Assembly: GCF_000485595.1 (NCBI RefSeq)
Contig: NW_014577313.1
Location: 50,304 to 114,303, forward strand
Direction: 5' to 3'
Origin: Priapulus caudatus
Taxonomy: Eukaryota > Priapulida > Priapulimorpha > Priapulimorphida > Priapulidae
Length of the DNA: 64,000 nucleotides
Shown piece after piece: positions 11,547 through 20,724 of this stretch. Both the position numbers and the translations under genes were made by a program. The notes under the pieces were generated by a model, which saw only the letters and a list, made by a program, of their open reading frames with translations, made no database searches and was not told where the DNA came from. Numbering within the stretch: position 1 is the first letter of the stretch; each line of letters starts with the position of its first letter.

Positions 11547-14500
11547 AAGAGCGAGAGAGCAACAGAGAAGTGTAATTATCCCCATTCAAGCGTGCATGCA
11601 TGAATTATGTATTTTTGCGTCGTCATGCTGTGTTGATTCGCACACGTTGTTGCGTTGGTTACTGACGGCTGCTTCGCTTCCTGCAGTGGCTATGGCTTCA
11701 TTGAATACGACTCTCCACAATCCGCACAGGATGCCATCATCTCCATGAACCTGTTTGACCTTGGAGGACAATATTTACGCGTGGGCAGGGTAGGTGTTTA
11801 AAGTTTCACCGGCCAAACACGAAATGATTCCTTGTTCACATAATATGGTATCTGATTGGAAAATACTTCCAACGGTGTTCACCAATGACCTGTGTCTCCC
11901 AGGAGACTGAAAGGTCTAAGAAGAAGAAGATGCCCGTCTTGGTGAGCCGTCATTACTGTAATTTAATGAGTGAACTGTTAGCAAGGAAATTACAAACATA
12001 AGAACGTGGTACACCTGGTAAACTCAGTGGTAGGAATTGATGACTGCAGCGATTACATGGGTTCAATGACCGTAAATTCGATTATTTCAACATCGCAGTA
12101 GCAGTAGCACCTTGCTAGTTCATCGCTAACCTGATAGCTTGATGGCATCAAGTGGTAAGCTGATTGAACCTACTTGTATTAGGGACAGCACATCCACATC
12201 TCGTAGAGACAGTTCAGGCATCTGCTTTACGCGTGTAGTAATAAGGTTTTGCTGTGTGTGTATGTGTGGTGAATGAGTACGTGTACAACACGTTATACAC
12301 CATGTTATACACCGTGTAGGTAGTAATAAGGTTTTGCTGTGTGTGTATGAGTGGTGAGTGAGTACGTGTACAACACGTTGCTGTGCTGCAGGCTATCACG
12401 GCTCCGGACGCGTCAGCCACCCCGATGCTTCCTGGCATCATGCCAACAGCAGCAGCAGTCGCAGCGGCCTCGGCGACGGCCAAGATCCAAGCGATGGAAG
12501 CCGTCACCAGCAACGTGCAGGTACACATACAGTTACATTCGTATTACTGGACGCGGGACGCTTGTCGCACCATCGCGCGAATTTCGTACACTGCACGTGC
12601 GTCCGGCATTCCTCTTGGAAGAGTATGCGCATTGAATAATATGCATATTATCAGGGGTTAATAATGACAAAGGCGTTTGACACGTATTCGGTACTGATTT
12701 CACTACATTTTGTTTTAACGAGTTCGATGTGAATAAAAATAAAAATGTATACAAACATGAGCTTCTTTTGTTCACCGGTCATTATTCTAGCTTCCGGTAG
12801 TATTACAAACCGCGTAGCTTCCTTCGTTTTGACATAAATCGTACCTTTGCACGACATGGTTTTCACGTTATTTACCTTTGTGTGGCGTTGCCAAGCCACA
12901 AATTCTCATGCAGAGCAACTCGAAGGAGGCGCGGCAGGGAATTTAGGCCGTATAGTCTAGCCGAGTGCGGAAAATGCGCTTAGAAATTAAGTTTCGATGT
13001 GCCCATGCTGGGTTAAATAATTAAAACTATTTCACAATTAAACTATAGTTAGAATGTCTTGTTTTTATGGTTGAATCCAGCAGTTTTTTCTTAAACTAAA
13101 CGCTGCGCTGGTGAAATATCTGAACTACTTCACCCGCGGAGGAATGATGTATATGAATCTTAGCGAGTAAATTGACACTCCAGCTGATTGTAGCTTTTCG
13201 CACATGTGTTTTGCATAGCAACCGTTACTATGCAATTGCAGGCAAACGCATGTGTTTACACCTTACTTATCATCACCAATAGTATGTGATAAAGGCGAGA
13301 GTTAACGTCGTCATCATCCGGCTTTGCTAGCCGAACAAAAACTTCTTCGTGAGATAACATACGGGAGACACGATCCTTGCCGCGCCTCCTTCGAGTTGCT
13401 GTTGCATGAGAATTTGTGGCTTGGCAACACCACACGACAGTAAATAATGTGGAAACCATGTTGTGCAAAAGTATGATTTGTATCAAAACGAAGGAAGCTA
13501 CGCGGTTTGTAATACTACCGGAAGCTAGAATAAGGACCAGTGAACAAAAGAAGGTCATGTTTGTATACATTTTTATTTTTATTCACATCGAACTCGTACG
13601 ACAAAATGTAGTGAAATCGGTACCGAATACGTGTCAAAGTCCTTTGTCATTATTAACCCCTGATAGTATATACATTTTATTTATATATGGCATAATATAC
13701 ATATGTATGTATTACAGTAGTTTTATTGACGACGATTGAGCAGGCCATCTTTTTTGGGTAGGTGAAAGCCGTTGATTCTGCGAGAAAATTAAAAAGCCGT
13801 ACGAAGAGACGCTTANNNNNNNNNNTTGATACATACATACGAACTCAAATATATATTATATATATGGCCGAGTATATATCTCTATTCATTATAGGTGCTT
13901 GCAATGTTACTATAGTCTTTTCTCAAAATTCAAAGAAAAACGCGAAGAAAACAGTCTAGTTGTACCAACATTTCTTCTGGACACGTGGAGCAATGTATTA
14001 ATGATTGATTTCTTCAGGGTTCCCTTCATCTCCTTACGTATCCATGCAGTGACTGCTCCATGAAGTGCATACGACAGTGCACTGCCATTATACATGCTTA
14101 TTAACAGACAATTTTTTTGCCAGCCATATGCCCCCAGAATGTCATATGAGTACAAACGTGGCCTAGCCTTTGAGCCTGATCTGTTATCTCAGACACCTTC
14201 ACCTACTTTCAGGCCTCGTGATTCCGCCACCAGGTGTCGTCACCAGCATCAATTTCTCGGGCGCCACCATGCAGCCGACGGCGGTGGCGCCCCCCGTCGT
14301 GGCGGCAGCAGCGTACGCCGGGGTCGCCATCCCGCCGCCCGGCCTCGTCACGAGTCTGCCCTACAGCGGGCTGGGTCTGCCCGCCGCAGCAGCCCTCAAC
14401 ATCGCTCTGCCCGTGGCCGCAGCCCTCAACATCGCCCTGCCGGTGGCCGCCGCCGCCATCGCCAAACCGGCGGCGCCCGCCAAGGAGGAGGTGGAGCAGC

Positions 14501-15639
14501 AGCAGACGCTTCAGCAGCAGGAAGAGATGCACATCAGCGGCACCAACGCGCGTCACATGGTGATGCAGAAGCTGCTGCGCAAATCCGACGTACGTGTGTT
14601 CGCGTGCGAAGCGCCGCGTTCGTAGCGACGGCCGCAATTGTTGTGTTGCATCCACGGCGATTGGTGTTTCAGTGAATCATGATGGGTATATTCTTGGTGA
14701 TAAAAATGTGCAGTGTTTATATATATATATATGAATGAAATAAGTTCATTGGATTTCGTTGAAACTATGAATTCATATTAGTCTTGTGTTATCGAAATTT
14801 TCGACCTCTCTTCGGGAAATCTTCATCAGGATGTGACGTCACAATAGGTGGCAGCAGGTGACATCATGAAGTTCGCGATGTTACACTCGAGGGGTATATA
14901 TATATATATATATATATACTAACCTTGACATCTGCCTACCAAATATTTCATTAAAAATCACACATTTTTCCCCCCACATCAGTGATAACGGTGTTTTCCG
15001 ACTCGCGTCGTATCCGGTCGCGCGCGTGCGTAGTAACAGTTACGACTACTCGTGTTTGCAGTCGCGAGTTCTGGTGCTGCGCAACATGGTCGGCCCAGAG
15101 GACCTTGACGACGACCTTGAGACGGAGGTGACGGAGGAGTGCAGTCGCTTCGGTCAGGTTGACCGCGTCATCATCTATCAGGAGAAGCAAGGCGAGGAGG
15201 AGGATGCTGAGGTCATCGTGAAGATCTTTGTGCAGTTCAGCACGACCGCGGGTGAGCTTCGTCACACGTCAGCCGCACTCACGCACGCACGCACACACAC
15301 CGTCCATGCATCCATCTATTCGTTGGTCATTCTTATTTTTCAAGCTTCACTTGCGCAACGTTTACATTACAAGATTTACATGATTTACATTGATTACAGT
15401 TTACGTTTTCATAATAGTTCATAATGTGTTTATTGCCGTTTGATTAGTAATCAAAACCTTTAAAATTATTTTCTATTGATGTATATGATTATGTGTATAC
15501 ATATGACCTTGTGTTTATTGTTGCTACAGAGGCAGAAGCTGCTAAGAACTCGCTGAATGGTCGGTTTTTCGGCGGTCACATTGTGCGCGGAGAAATCTAC
15601 GAACAGTCGGCGTTCGAGGCGCACGATCTCACCGGCTGA
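2945..15639 (+). CDS. PUF60: PUF60 / half-pint splicing factor, complete multi-exon gene
   Basis: PUF60 binds polypyrimidine tracts and, with U2AF, helps U2 snRNP select 3' splice sites; it is nuclear. Coding exons: 2945-3013 (or -3019), 4083-4140, 8509-8576, 9266-9427, 9859-9905, 10042-10255 (RRM1), 10739-10866, 11315-11383 and 11687-11789 (RRM2), optional 11903-11941, 12392-12520 (Ala-rich linker), candidate microexon 13744-13757, 14213-14589, 15062-15251 and 15530-15639 (C-terminal U2AF-homology RRM). All have AG/GT borders and compatible phases, except the microexon, which needs 13 nt rather than 14. Without the cassette exon, and with a 13-nt microexon, the protein is 578 aa (human about 559). 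RRM1 has [13 protein letters not shown] and [12 protein letters not shown]2 has [11 protein letters not shown] and GYGFIEYD. The last domain keeps NGRFFGG, an R-x-F element typical of UHM domains. The protein ends ...HDLTG, like the human ...SDLSA. Confidence 0.95.
3486..3622. mobile_element. 137-bp inverted-repeat element carrying a CCCTAA array
   Basis: A perfect 17-bp terminal inverted repeat (CCCAATAAAACCAATGT at 3486-3502; its complement at 3606-3622) flanks an interstitial telomere-like (CCCTAA)n array (about 3503-3566) and an AT-rich block. It lies in PUF60 intron 1. No coding capacity. Confidence 0.75.
4083..4140 (+). CDS. PUF60: PUF60 exon 2
   Basis: The acceptor is TGTTTCAG|ACTGG and the donor CACCAG|GTGAGT. 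The 58-nt exon runs from phase 0 to phase 1 and joins exon 3 (8509) to make a Gly codon. It encodes [19 protein letters not shown]. The strict phase match with 8509-8576, which returns to phase 0, is the main support; the sequence itself is poorly conserved. Confidence 0.75.
7000..7250 (+). repeat. GT-rich minisatellite, unit about 22-26 bp
   Basis: Repeated units of 'gtagctgtgtgtgtgtgcgtgcgt' type, about eight copies with length variation in the GT core, in PUF60 intron 2. The apparent open frames on both strands are low-complexity artefacts. Confidence 0.85.
8265..8440 (+). repeat. Purine-rich degenerate minisatellite, unit about 22-26 bp
   Basis: Units resembling 'gtagagggagcctatag' recur with substitutions just upstream of PUF60 exon 3. 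Confidence 0.65.
8509..8576 (+). CDS. PUF60: PUF60 exon 3
   Basis: Bounded by TGTTTCAG|GA and CCCG|GTAAGT. It encodes a Pro/His/Met-rich segment ([19 protein letters not shown]), with phase 1 in and phase 0 out. Confidence 0.75.
9119..9265 (+). repeat. Tandem repeat of the 3' splice-site region before PUF60 exon 4
   Basis: Two units (9119-9193, 75 nt; 9194-9265, 72 nt), each built of two related half-units and each ending in a pyrimidine stretch plus TCTCGTTACAG. The upstream AGs at 9118 and 9193 are in frame with the exon starting at 9266, and no stop intervenes. Use of these acceptors would add 49 or 24 residues to PUF60. Confidence 0.8.
9266..9427 (+). CDS. PUF60: PUF60 exon 4 (conserved N-terminal helix region)
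   Basis: Encodes [18 protein letters not shown] and [13 protein letters not shown], matching the human segment [20 protein letters not shown]...VKQTIAHQQQ. Phase 0 on both sides, 54 codons. Confidence 0.93.
9520..9605. repeat. AT-rich (TA)n tract
   Basis: Alternating TA and TATA runs in PUF60 intron 4. Confidence 0.8.
9859..9905 (+). CDS. PUF60: PUF60 exon 5 (47 nt)
   Basis: TTATTCTAG|CAA...TGCAG|GTTTGT encodes [16 protein letters not shown], matching human ...AAQRQRALAIMCR just before RRM1. Confidence 0.9.
10042..10255 (+). CDS. PUF60: PUF60 exon 6, RRM1
   Basis: Carries RNP2 (VYVGSI) and RNP1 (KGFAFVEY) and ends in GGRNIK before the donor GTGAGA. Near-identical to animal PUF60 RRM1. Confidence 0.97.
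10739..11789 (+). CDS. PUF60: PUF60 exons 7-9, RRM2
   Basis: Three exons (10739-10866, 11315-11383, 11687-11789) joined in phases 2 and 2. They encode the VGRPSN linker, [11 protein letters not shown] (RNP2), SVFEAFGKI, and RGYGFIEYD (RNP1) through [14 protein letters not shown], which is highly conserved. A GA-rich tract lies in the intron at 11420-11560. Confidence 0.96.
11903..11941 (+). CDS. PUF60: Optional 39-nt lysine-rich cassette exon of PUF60
   Basis: Bounded by CTCCCAG|GAG and TTG|GTGAGC, 13 codons, phase 0 on both sides: [13 protein letters not shown]. It sits between RRM2 (...LRVGR) and the linker (AITAPDAS...). The human and Drosophila proteins as I know them run straight from GQYLRVG(K/R) into the linker, so this exon is probably alternatively included. 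The KKKK run could act as a basic nuclear-localisation or RNA-contact patch (inference). Confidence 0.68.
12392..12520 (+). CDS. PUF60: PUF60 exon 11, alanine-rich linker
   Basis: Encodes [20 protein letters not shown], matching the PPAAAVAAAAATAKI signature of PUF60. Phase 0, 43 codons. Confidence 0.94.
12651..13663. mobile_element. About 1.0-kb foldback element with TA target duplication
   Basis: The ends TCAGGGGTTAATAATGACAA... (12651) and its complement (ending 13663) are flanked by TA on both sides. Inverted arms of about 290 bp (12651-12945 and 13375-13663) match with scattered differences. The centre (12946-13374) has no transposase frame I recognise. The element fills most of PUF60 intron 11, beside the 10-N gap at 13816-13825. 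A 45-bp relative lies at 21038-21082. Confidence 0.8.
13744..13757 (+). CDS. PUF60: Candidate PUF60 microexon
   Basis: The exon at 14213 needs an upstream phase-1 end, but exon 11 ends in phase 0, so an exon of length 1 mod 3 must lie between. GAGCAG|GCCATCTTTTTTGG|GTAGGT fits both splice sites and would read AIFLG (compare NAVLG in fly and AAVLG in human) if the six-T run were five T's. It is 14 nt as given, so I infer a homopolymer error. The missing exon could instead lie in the N gap. Confidence 0.4.
13816..13825. other. Assembly gap (10 N)
   Basis: Run of N in PUF60 intron 11/12. Confidence 0.99.
14213..14589 (+). CDS. PUF60: PUF60 exon 13, Pro/Ala-rich region and conserved [10 protein letters not shown]
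   Basis: Acceptor CTTTCAG|GC, donor GAC|GTACGT. It encodes a GC-rich linker with internal duplications ([28 protein letters not shown] twice), a Gln-rich stretch, and [20 protein letters not shown], which matches human [20 protein letters not shown], leading into the C-terminal domain. Confidence 0.93.
15062..15639 (+). CDS. PUF60: PUF60 last two exons, U2AF-homology domain and stop
   Basis: Exons 15062-15251 and 15530-15639 encode [72 protein letters not shown] and a stop (TGA at 15637-15639). This is the UHM that binds U2AF-ligand motifs (for example in SF3B1). Confidence 0.96.
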
Positions 15640-16500
15640 CACGTGTCGCCGCCACCACACCACGCCGCGAGCATTATTCCCGCTCAGACGCCATGACAGT
15701 AGACAGTGGCACCCTTTGGTTTTCATGCAGCGTGTCGTTGTTCGGACTGGGCGGACGCTCGTTAGTGGCGATATTCGACTAGTGGAACACCAGCGAGTTT
15801 CTACAGGAGGTGGTTGCTAACTAAGAACAATACATGGTATTCGTCGTTACCCCATCCCATCCTCGGCAGCTGTTCTTGCAGCGTGGGTCTGCCGGGGGAA
15901 TGTGGATGCACGCTTACAGTAGAGGAGCGATGCGATCGAGTATCTACTGGTGTGAGAGTTACAGTGTTCCGTTACAGAGCGCAGCTGGTCTCTGTTGAAA
16001 GACACCAAGTGTCTTGTGTCGTGGAGCTCCAGTTCTCTTCTGCCGTGCGGTCGCTGGCGTCTGTCTCTCGTGTTGGCAGTGTTCACATCGTGTCATCAGA
16101 ATGTGAACATTTCTTTATAGTAGGCTTTTAATTGTTGCGTGAAGGTACGTGTTGCGTGTGTGTGTGCGCGTGAGAGAGTGCGTGGTTGCGTGTGCCTGCA
16201 TATGTGTTAGTGTGTGCGTGCGTGTTTGCGTTTGTACGTATATATATATATATATGTCTGCGTGTGTGTGGCGCTGTGAGGGATGGATGGTGCTGAAGTT
16301 CTCGCATGCTGATGAGAAATCTACATGGACACATTGTTGTAGCAAGTGAGCCACGCTTGGACACACCACTGGGTTATGATACATGACGTACGTACAGTAG
16401 TACGACTAAAAATTATGGTTTCCCAGTATTGAATTGTAGTGGATGTGTCACTACTGGTGGGAAATACTGTAGTTGTAAATAAATAATGTCTTTATTAAGT
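15640..16500 (+). other. PUF60: PUF60 3' UTR and polyadenylation signal
   Basis: No frame beyond the stop. Overlapping AATAAATAA at 16478-16486 is the best polyadenylation signal, with a T-rich stretch after it. A GT/TA simple repeat lies at about 16150-16260. Confidence 0.6.
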
Positions 16501-17144
16501 GAGCCTTATTCGTGTTTCATTACTGGGTTGTGGTTCATTCTCTATATACAGATCGAATTAATTAATTTTTGTTTCTGTATTTAGTTATTTGTTTTTTGTG
16601 CAATTGCACATTTGTACATGATTAATTAGTTTTATTATATTATTTCGGTTACGGTTATATATAAAATCACGTTGATGATAACACCCCTGATGACTTCTTC
16701 CCAAATCACGAAAGATTATTTGGTATTTCCCAGATCCTATATAACTAGAAACGAGCAGTTGTCGCCAGAACTACATGTATCCCCTTCGTGAATCTAGTAT
16801 GAATAGAAAATCTCTGTAAGGACGTAGAAGGCAGGTAAAGTTAAATAAGTCACAAAGACGAAGGTTTGTTAGACAACTGGTGTGCCTCAGATGTGCAAGT
16901 ATATGGAATCTGGTGTACCCTTAGGAGGCCGAAAGAGGAAATGTAAGTCAACGGGTGAAGGTCAACTAAGGTCAAGGGCCAGTGGTGGTTTTGGTATGCG
17001 ACAGACCTTCTCCCCAAGATGTGTAAGCATACAAGTTTGGTCGCGCTAGGTCAATTAGGGGCCGAGTTAGAGAGCGGAAGAGAATATGATCAAGGTCAAG
17101 GTAAAGGTGAAATAAAGGTCGAAGTGACCTGATGGGCAGTTTTT

Positions 17145-17670
17145 ACCCGATCTCGGATCATCTTTCAAATTTGGCATGAAGGTGCGTTATGGTAAAGCGA
17201 AGACGCGCAATCGTTTTTTGGTGTGGGCGGAGTCATCGTTGCCATGGGTTAACAAACATTTTTGTGGAAAATTGTAGAACTGATAACTTGCTGCAGTTTT
17301 TACCCGATTGTCATGGAATTTGGCACACAGGGCCGATATAACATGTCCTATATATAATCATATATATATTTTGATGACCAATCATAAATTTAAATACAAA
17401 TTTTAATACAAATATAAATTTAAATTTTATTTTTAAATTTAAATTTAAATATAAATTTAAATATAATTTTAAATACAAATATAAATTTCATGACAATCGG
17501 GTAAAAAGTGCAGAGTTACAGGTTCTAGAATATTCAACAAAAAATGTTACATGGCAACGATGACTCCGCCCACACCAAAACACGATATGTCTTTTGCTTT
17601 ACGATAACGCACCTCCATTCGAAATTCCATTCATTCCATTCCATTCCATTCGAATTGAAGATGATCCGAG
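17145..17670. repeat. Inverted repeat around an AT-rich core
   Basis: Left-arm pieces ('gatctcggatcatcttt', 'gtgtgggcggagtcatcgtt', 'tttttacccgattgtcatg') recur as complements in the right arm ('catgacaatcgggtaaaaa', 'aacgatgactccgcccacac', 'aagatgatccgag'). The centre (17350-17480) is almost all A/T. Probably a MITE-like foldback. Confidence 0.7.
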
Positions 17671-18189
17671 AAGTACTGCAGCGGTAAGAGCGCGTCACAA
17701 GGAATCTCTTACGGCGGCGGCGGCGCGACGATGCCAAACCCATAGTATCCCCACGAACTTCGTTCGGGGGATACAATAATGAAAGTGTCAATGACACTAT
17801 AGCTCACCTTGGGTGTGGTAGAAGAGGGAGGTAATATTAAAAAAAAATTTGGTGTTTCATTTATGACGGAAAGAAATGTGATCAAATGTCCTTACTCCCC
17901 GTTTTATACTAATAAAAATTGCACTGCTTTGTTTCAGAGTTAGTTCTGATGCAAAAATAAATGTTTCAGATCTGGAAGTCTGAAATCTGGGCAAGAGATG
18001 GCGCTACGCCTAAATAATCGCCATTTTGGTTTTCGATTATCGCGCAAATAAAAGCAATAAACTATTCCAGTCAAATTACTGTAACGAAGAATCTAAAACA
18101 CAATATTACACGTAGGTATGATTAAGTAGGTAGGTAGCCTAGGGTAGGTAGGTAAATTTAACAAAATCGAATAAATCTAGATGGCCATT

Positions 18190-18710
18190 TTCATTTTTGC
18201 CAAAAAGTGGGCGTGGCTTGAAAGTAGGCCGACCGGCGTGCTCCAGAATAGGACGTTCAAATCCCTCCCATAGGAGTAACAACTATATGCAATTTGAAAC
18301 ATGTGGGTCAGACTGTTCTTGAGTTATCGGTAACCGTAGGCAGACACTGAAATGCATAGTGAAACTGCCAAAATCTACCTAATTTGCATAATTTTTAAGA
18401 AATATCAAAACCCCTGTGATATGTTTTGGGCCCAGTCCTTATTCATTCACATACCAAAAATGAGCAAAATCCATTGAACCTGAACTGACTTTTTGCCAAG
18501 TGGGCGTGGCTCGAAAGTAGGTCAACTGGCGTGCTCCAAAATAGGATGTTCACATCTCTCCCACAGGAGTAACAACTGTATACAATTTGAAACATGTGGG
18601 TCAAACGGTTCTCAAGTTATCGTTGACAGTACCCAAATGTTGACGGACGGACGACACCCCCATGGCAATAGCTCATCCTGACGATGTCAATGTGAGCTAA
18701 AAATGGTCTA
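18190..18710 (+). repeat. Two tandem diverged repeat copies with GACGGACG tail
   Basis: 18205-18345 and 18495-18640 share 'gtgggcgtggct', 'ggcgtgctcca', 'aggagtaacaact' and 'aatttgaaacatgtgggtca'. The second ends in 'tgacggacggacgac...gtgagctaaaaa', the same style of tail as the 1-kb repeat at 180-1260. Confidence 0.65.
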
Positions 18711-20724
18711 ATCCCGCATTCAGGAGTTAGTAATAACTGCATGCAACCAGAGTTATTTCTAAGCAACAAGTATATTTACAAGTGAATTACAACGAATGTC
18801 AACATTTATTCTTATCGCTCATCAAAATTACTGAAGAACGCCAATGATTATGTATTGCCCATCACCAGACTTCACTAGAAGTATTGGAAGTATATATTGA
18901 AATGAAGATTGAGAGCAAACATCCTGTTTTTTTGGATAAATGATTATTACCGTAAGGGCGTAATATTCCCCCTTCCTTCCCCTTTTCTAATATTTGACCC
19001 TTGACCCCAAATGTCCACCAAATATGTCATCTATAGATGCAAAGCAAGCGGTAGGAGCCCAAACATTGCTGCAGTTAAGGCATACCTGAAATACGTAATG
19101 GATGTTGAAAAATATATTGGTACGACAAACAAGAAGATTGAACAATTTTATGGTAAATGGGCAACTCTATCATGTTTATTACATAAATTATCACAATATA
19201 AGTCACTTTTTTTTAGACATCTTAGGTGGCGCAAAACAAATATAGATGGATGCGCGTGTGCGTGCGTGCGTGCGTTCGTGCGCGTGCATGTATATGACAA
19301 ACATGTATATCCTACTCATATCTTATATAGTAAAATTATACTTTTCATGCTCAAGGCCTACAGCTACTACTATTGCTTACCTTCATTTATGAACTTCTTG
19401 TAACGAAGTATAATTAGTACGCTCATATATTCACTACTTTGTAAAACTGTTTATGCCATTTACCTGTTTGTACCATCACTGAACTATGTTACCATCACAG
19501 TGTTGTAGATATTCTGTATAACATATAATATAATGTAACGGACATCAAAAAAAAAAAACTACCTTCCCACCATGTGGCCGTAAACTCAAGCAGCACAGAA
19601 GCAATATTCGCCTATATTATATACTAATGATGCCACTACTCGACAAATTCTTGCAATACAGCATTAGTTAGATCATGTTATATCACATCACGTTGTATTA
19701 TATCTCTAAAACTTTTACGCAAATAAACGTCAAAATATCACGAGTGAATAAGTGCACGTATTATCACAAATATTCAATATCAAATTTTGTCTATGCCATG
19801 GTAACTTCGATGTCATAAAAAAGAGCTGTAGATAACCACCAAATATAACAGCTAAAGCTCACTGCATTCGCCAGGAATACCATGCAGTGGTCCTCTGCCT
19901 AGCAGGAATACCTTACAGCATGAACATATACTCATGTATAAACGAGTGTCGAAAAATTCATTCTAAAAACTATACCTTTATACTCGCTAGCTTGCATTTT
20001 ACATTACATCAGATATTCATCATTCCACTTGTATCGTAACCACATACCGTGAGCAAAGAAACAAATGCTCATGCATTATATATATGCGTCATTTGTATAT
20101 TAATTAAACCTGATCTCTATATATGCATGTTAACTAGTTAGTTCTGAAGCTGTGTATGACATGTGTACTCCAATGGTTTCCTCTTATTCTCTGATCCATT
20201 GAGTCTTTCAGATTATTGATGATGTTACCAGGTCCTAGACAAAACAGTGATCAAATTTAAAATCAGGTTTCATGTAGTTTATATATAGGCATCAAGGTTC
20301 TCCCAGGCCTTTTAATGCATGTCGGGTCTGACAAGCCTTCAAAGCTGAAGGAAATTTGTGGCATCCCATAAATCCTCTGACATGCCTTGATTGTTTAATC
20401 GACATGCATTAGGACCTCTTAGGACATGCATAATTGACAATTTGCAATCGGGGATGAATTGCCCCGACACACCTACTAAAATTCCTGGGGAGAATCCTGG
20501 GTATATAGGTATGTATGTATACATACGTACGTACGTACGCACACACGCACACACACATACATATATTCGAGGGACTTCAACTTTGACATCTCTCATGCGA
20601 GGCTAGTTCTTTGAATTCATTATAAAGCCATGTCTATATAATCTGCACAGTTGACTATTAAGTATTAATAGATTAATGGATACCCTTTCTCATTTATAAC
20701 CATATAACCTTGCTGCTAAATTCA

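Larger units (their letters stand above)
16500..20724. other. Spacer between PUF60 and MTAP, repeats only
   Basis: No conserved coding segment on either strand. It contains a foldback repeat (17145-17670), a short hairpin (17746-17776), a tandem pair of repeat copies (18190-18350 and 18490-18640), a short GCGT tract (19250-19290) and AT-rich sequence. Confidence 0.6.
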
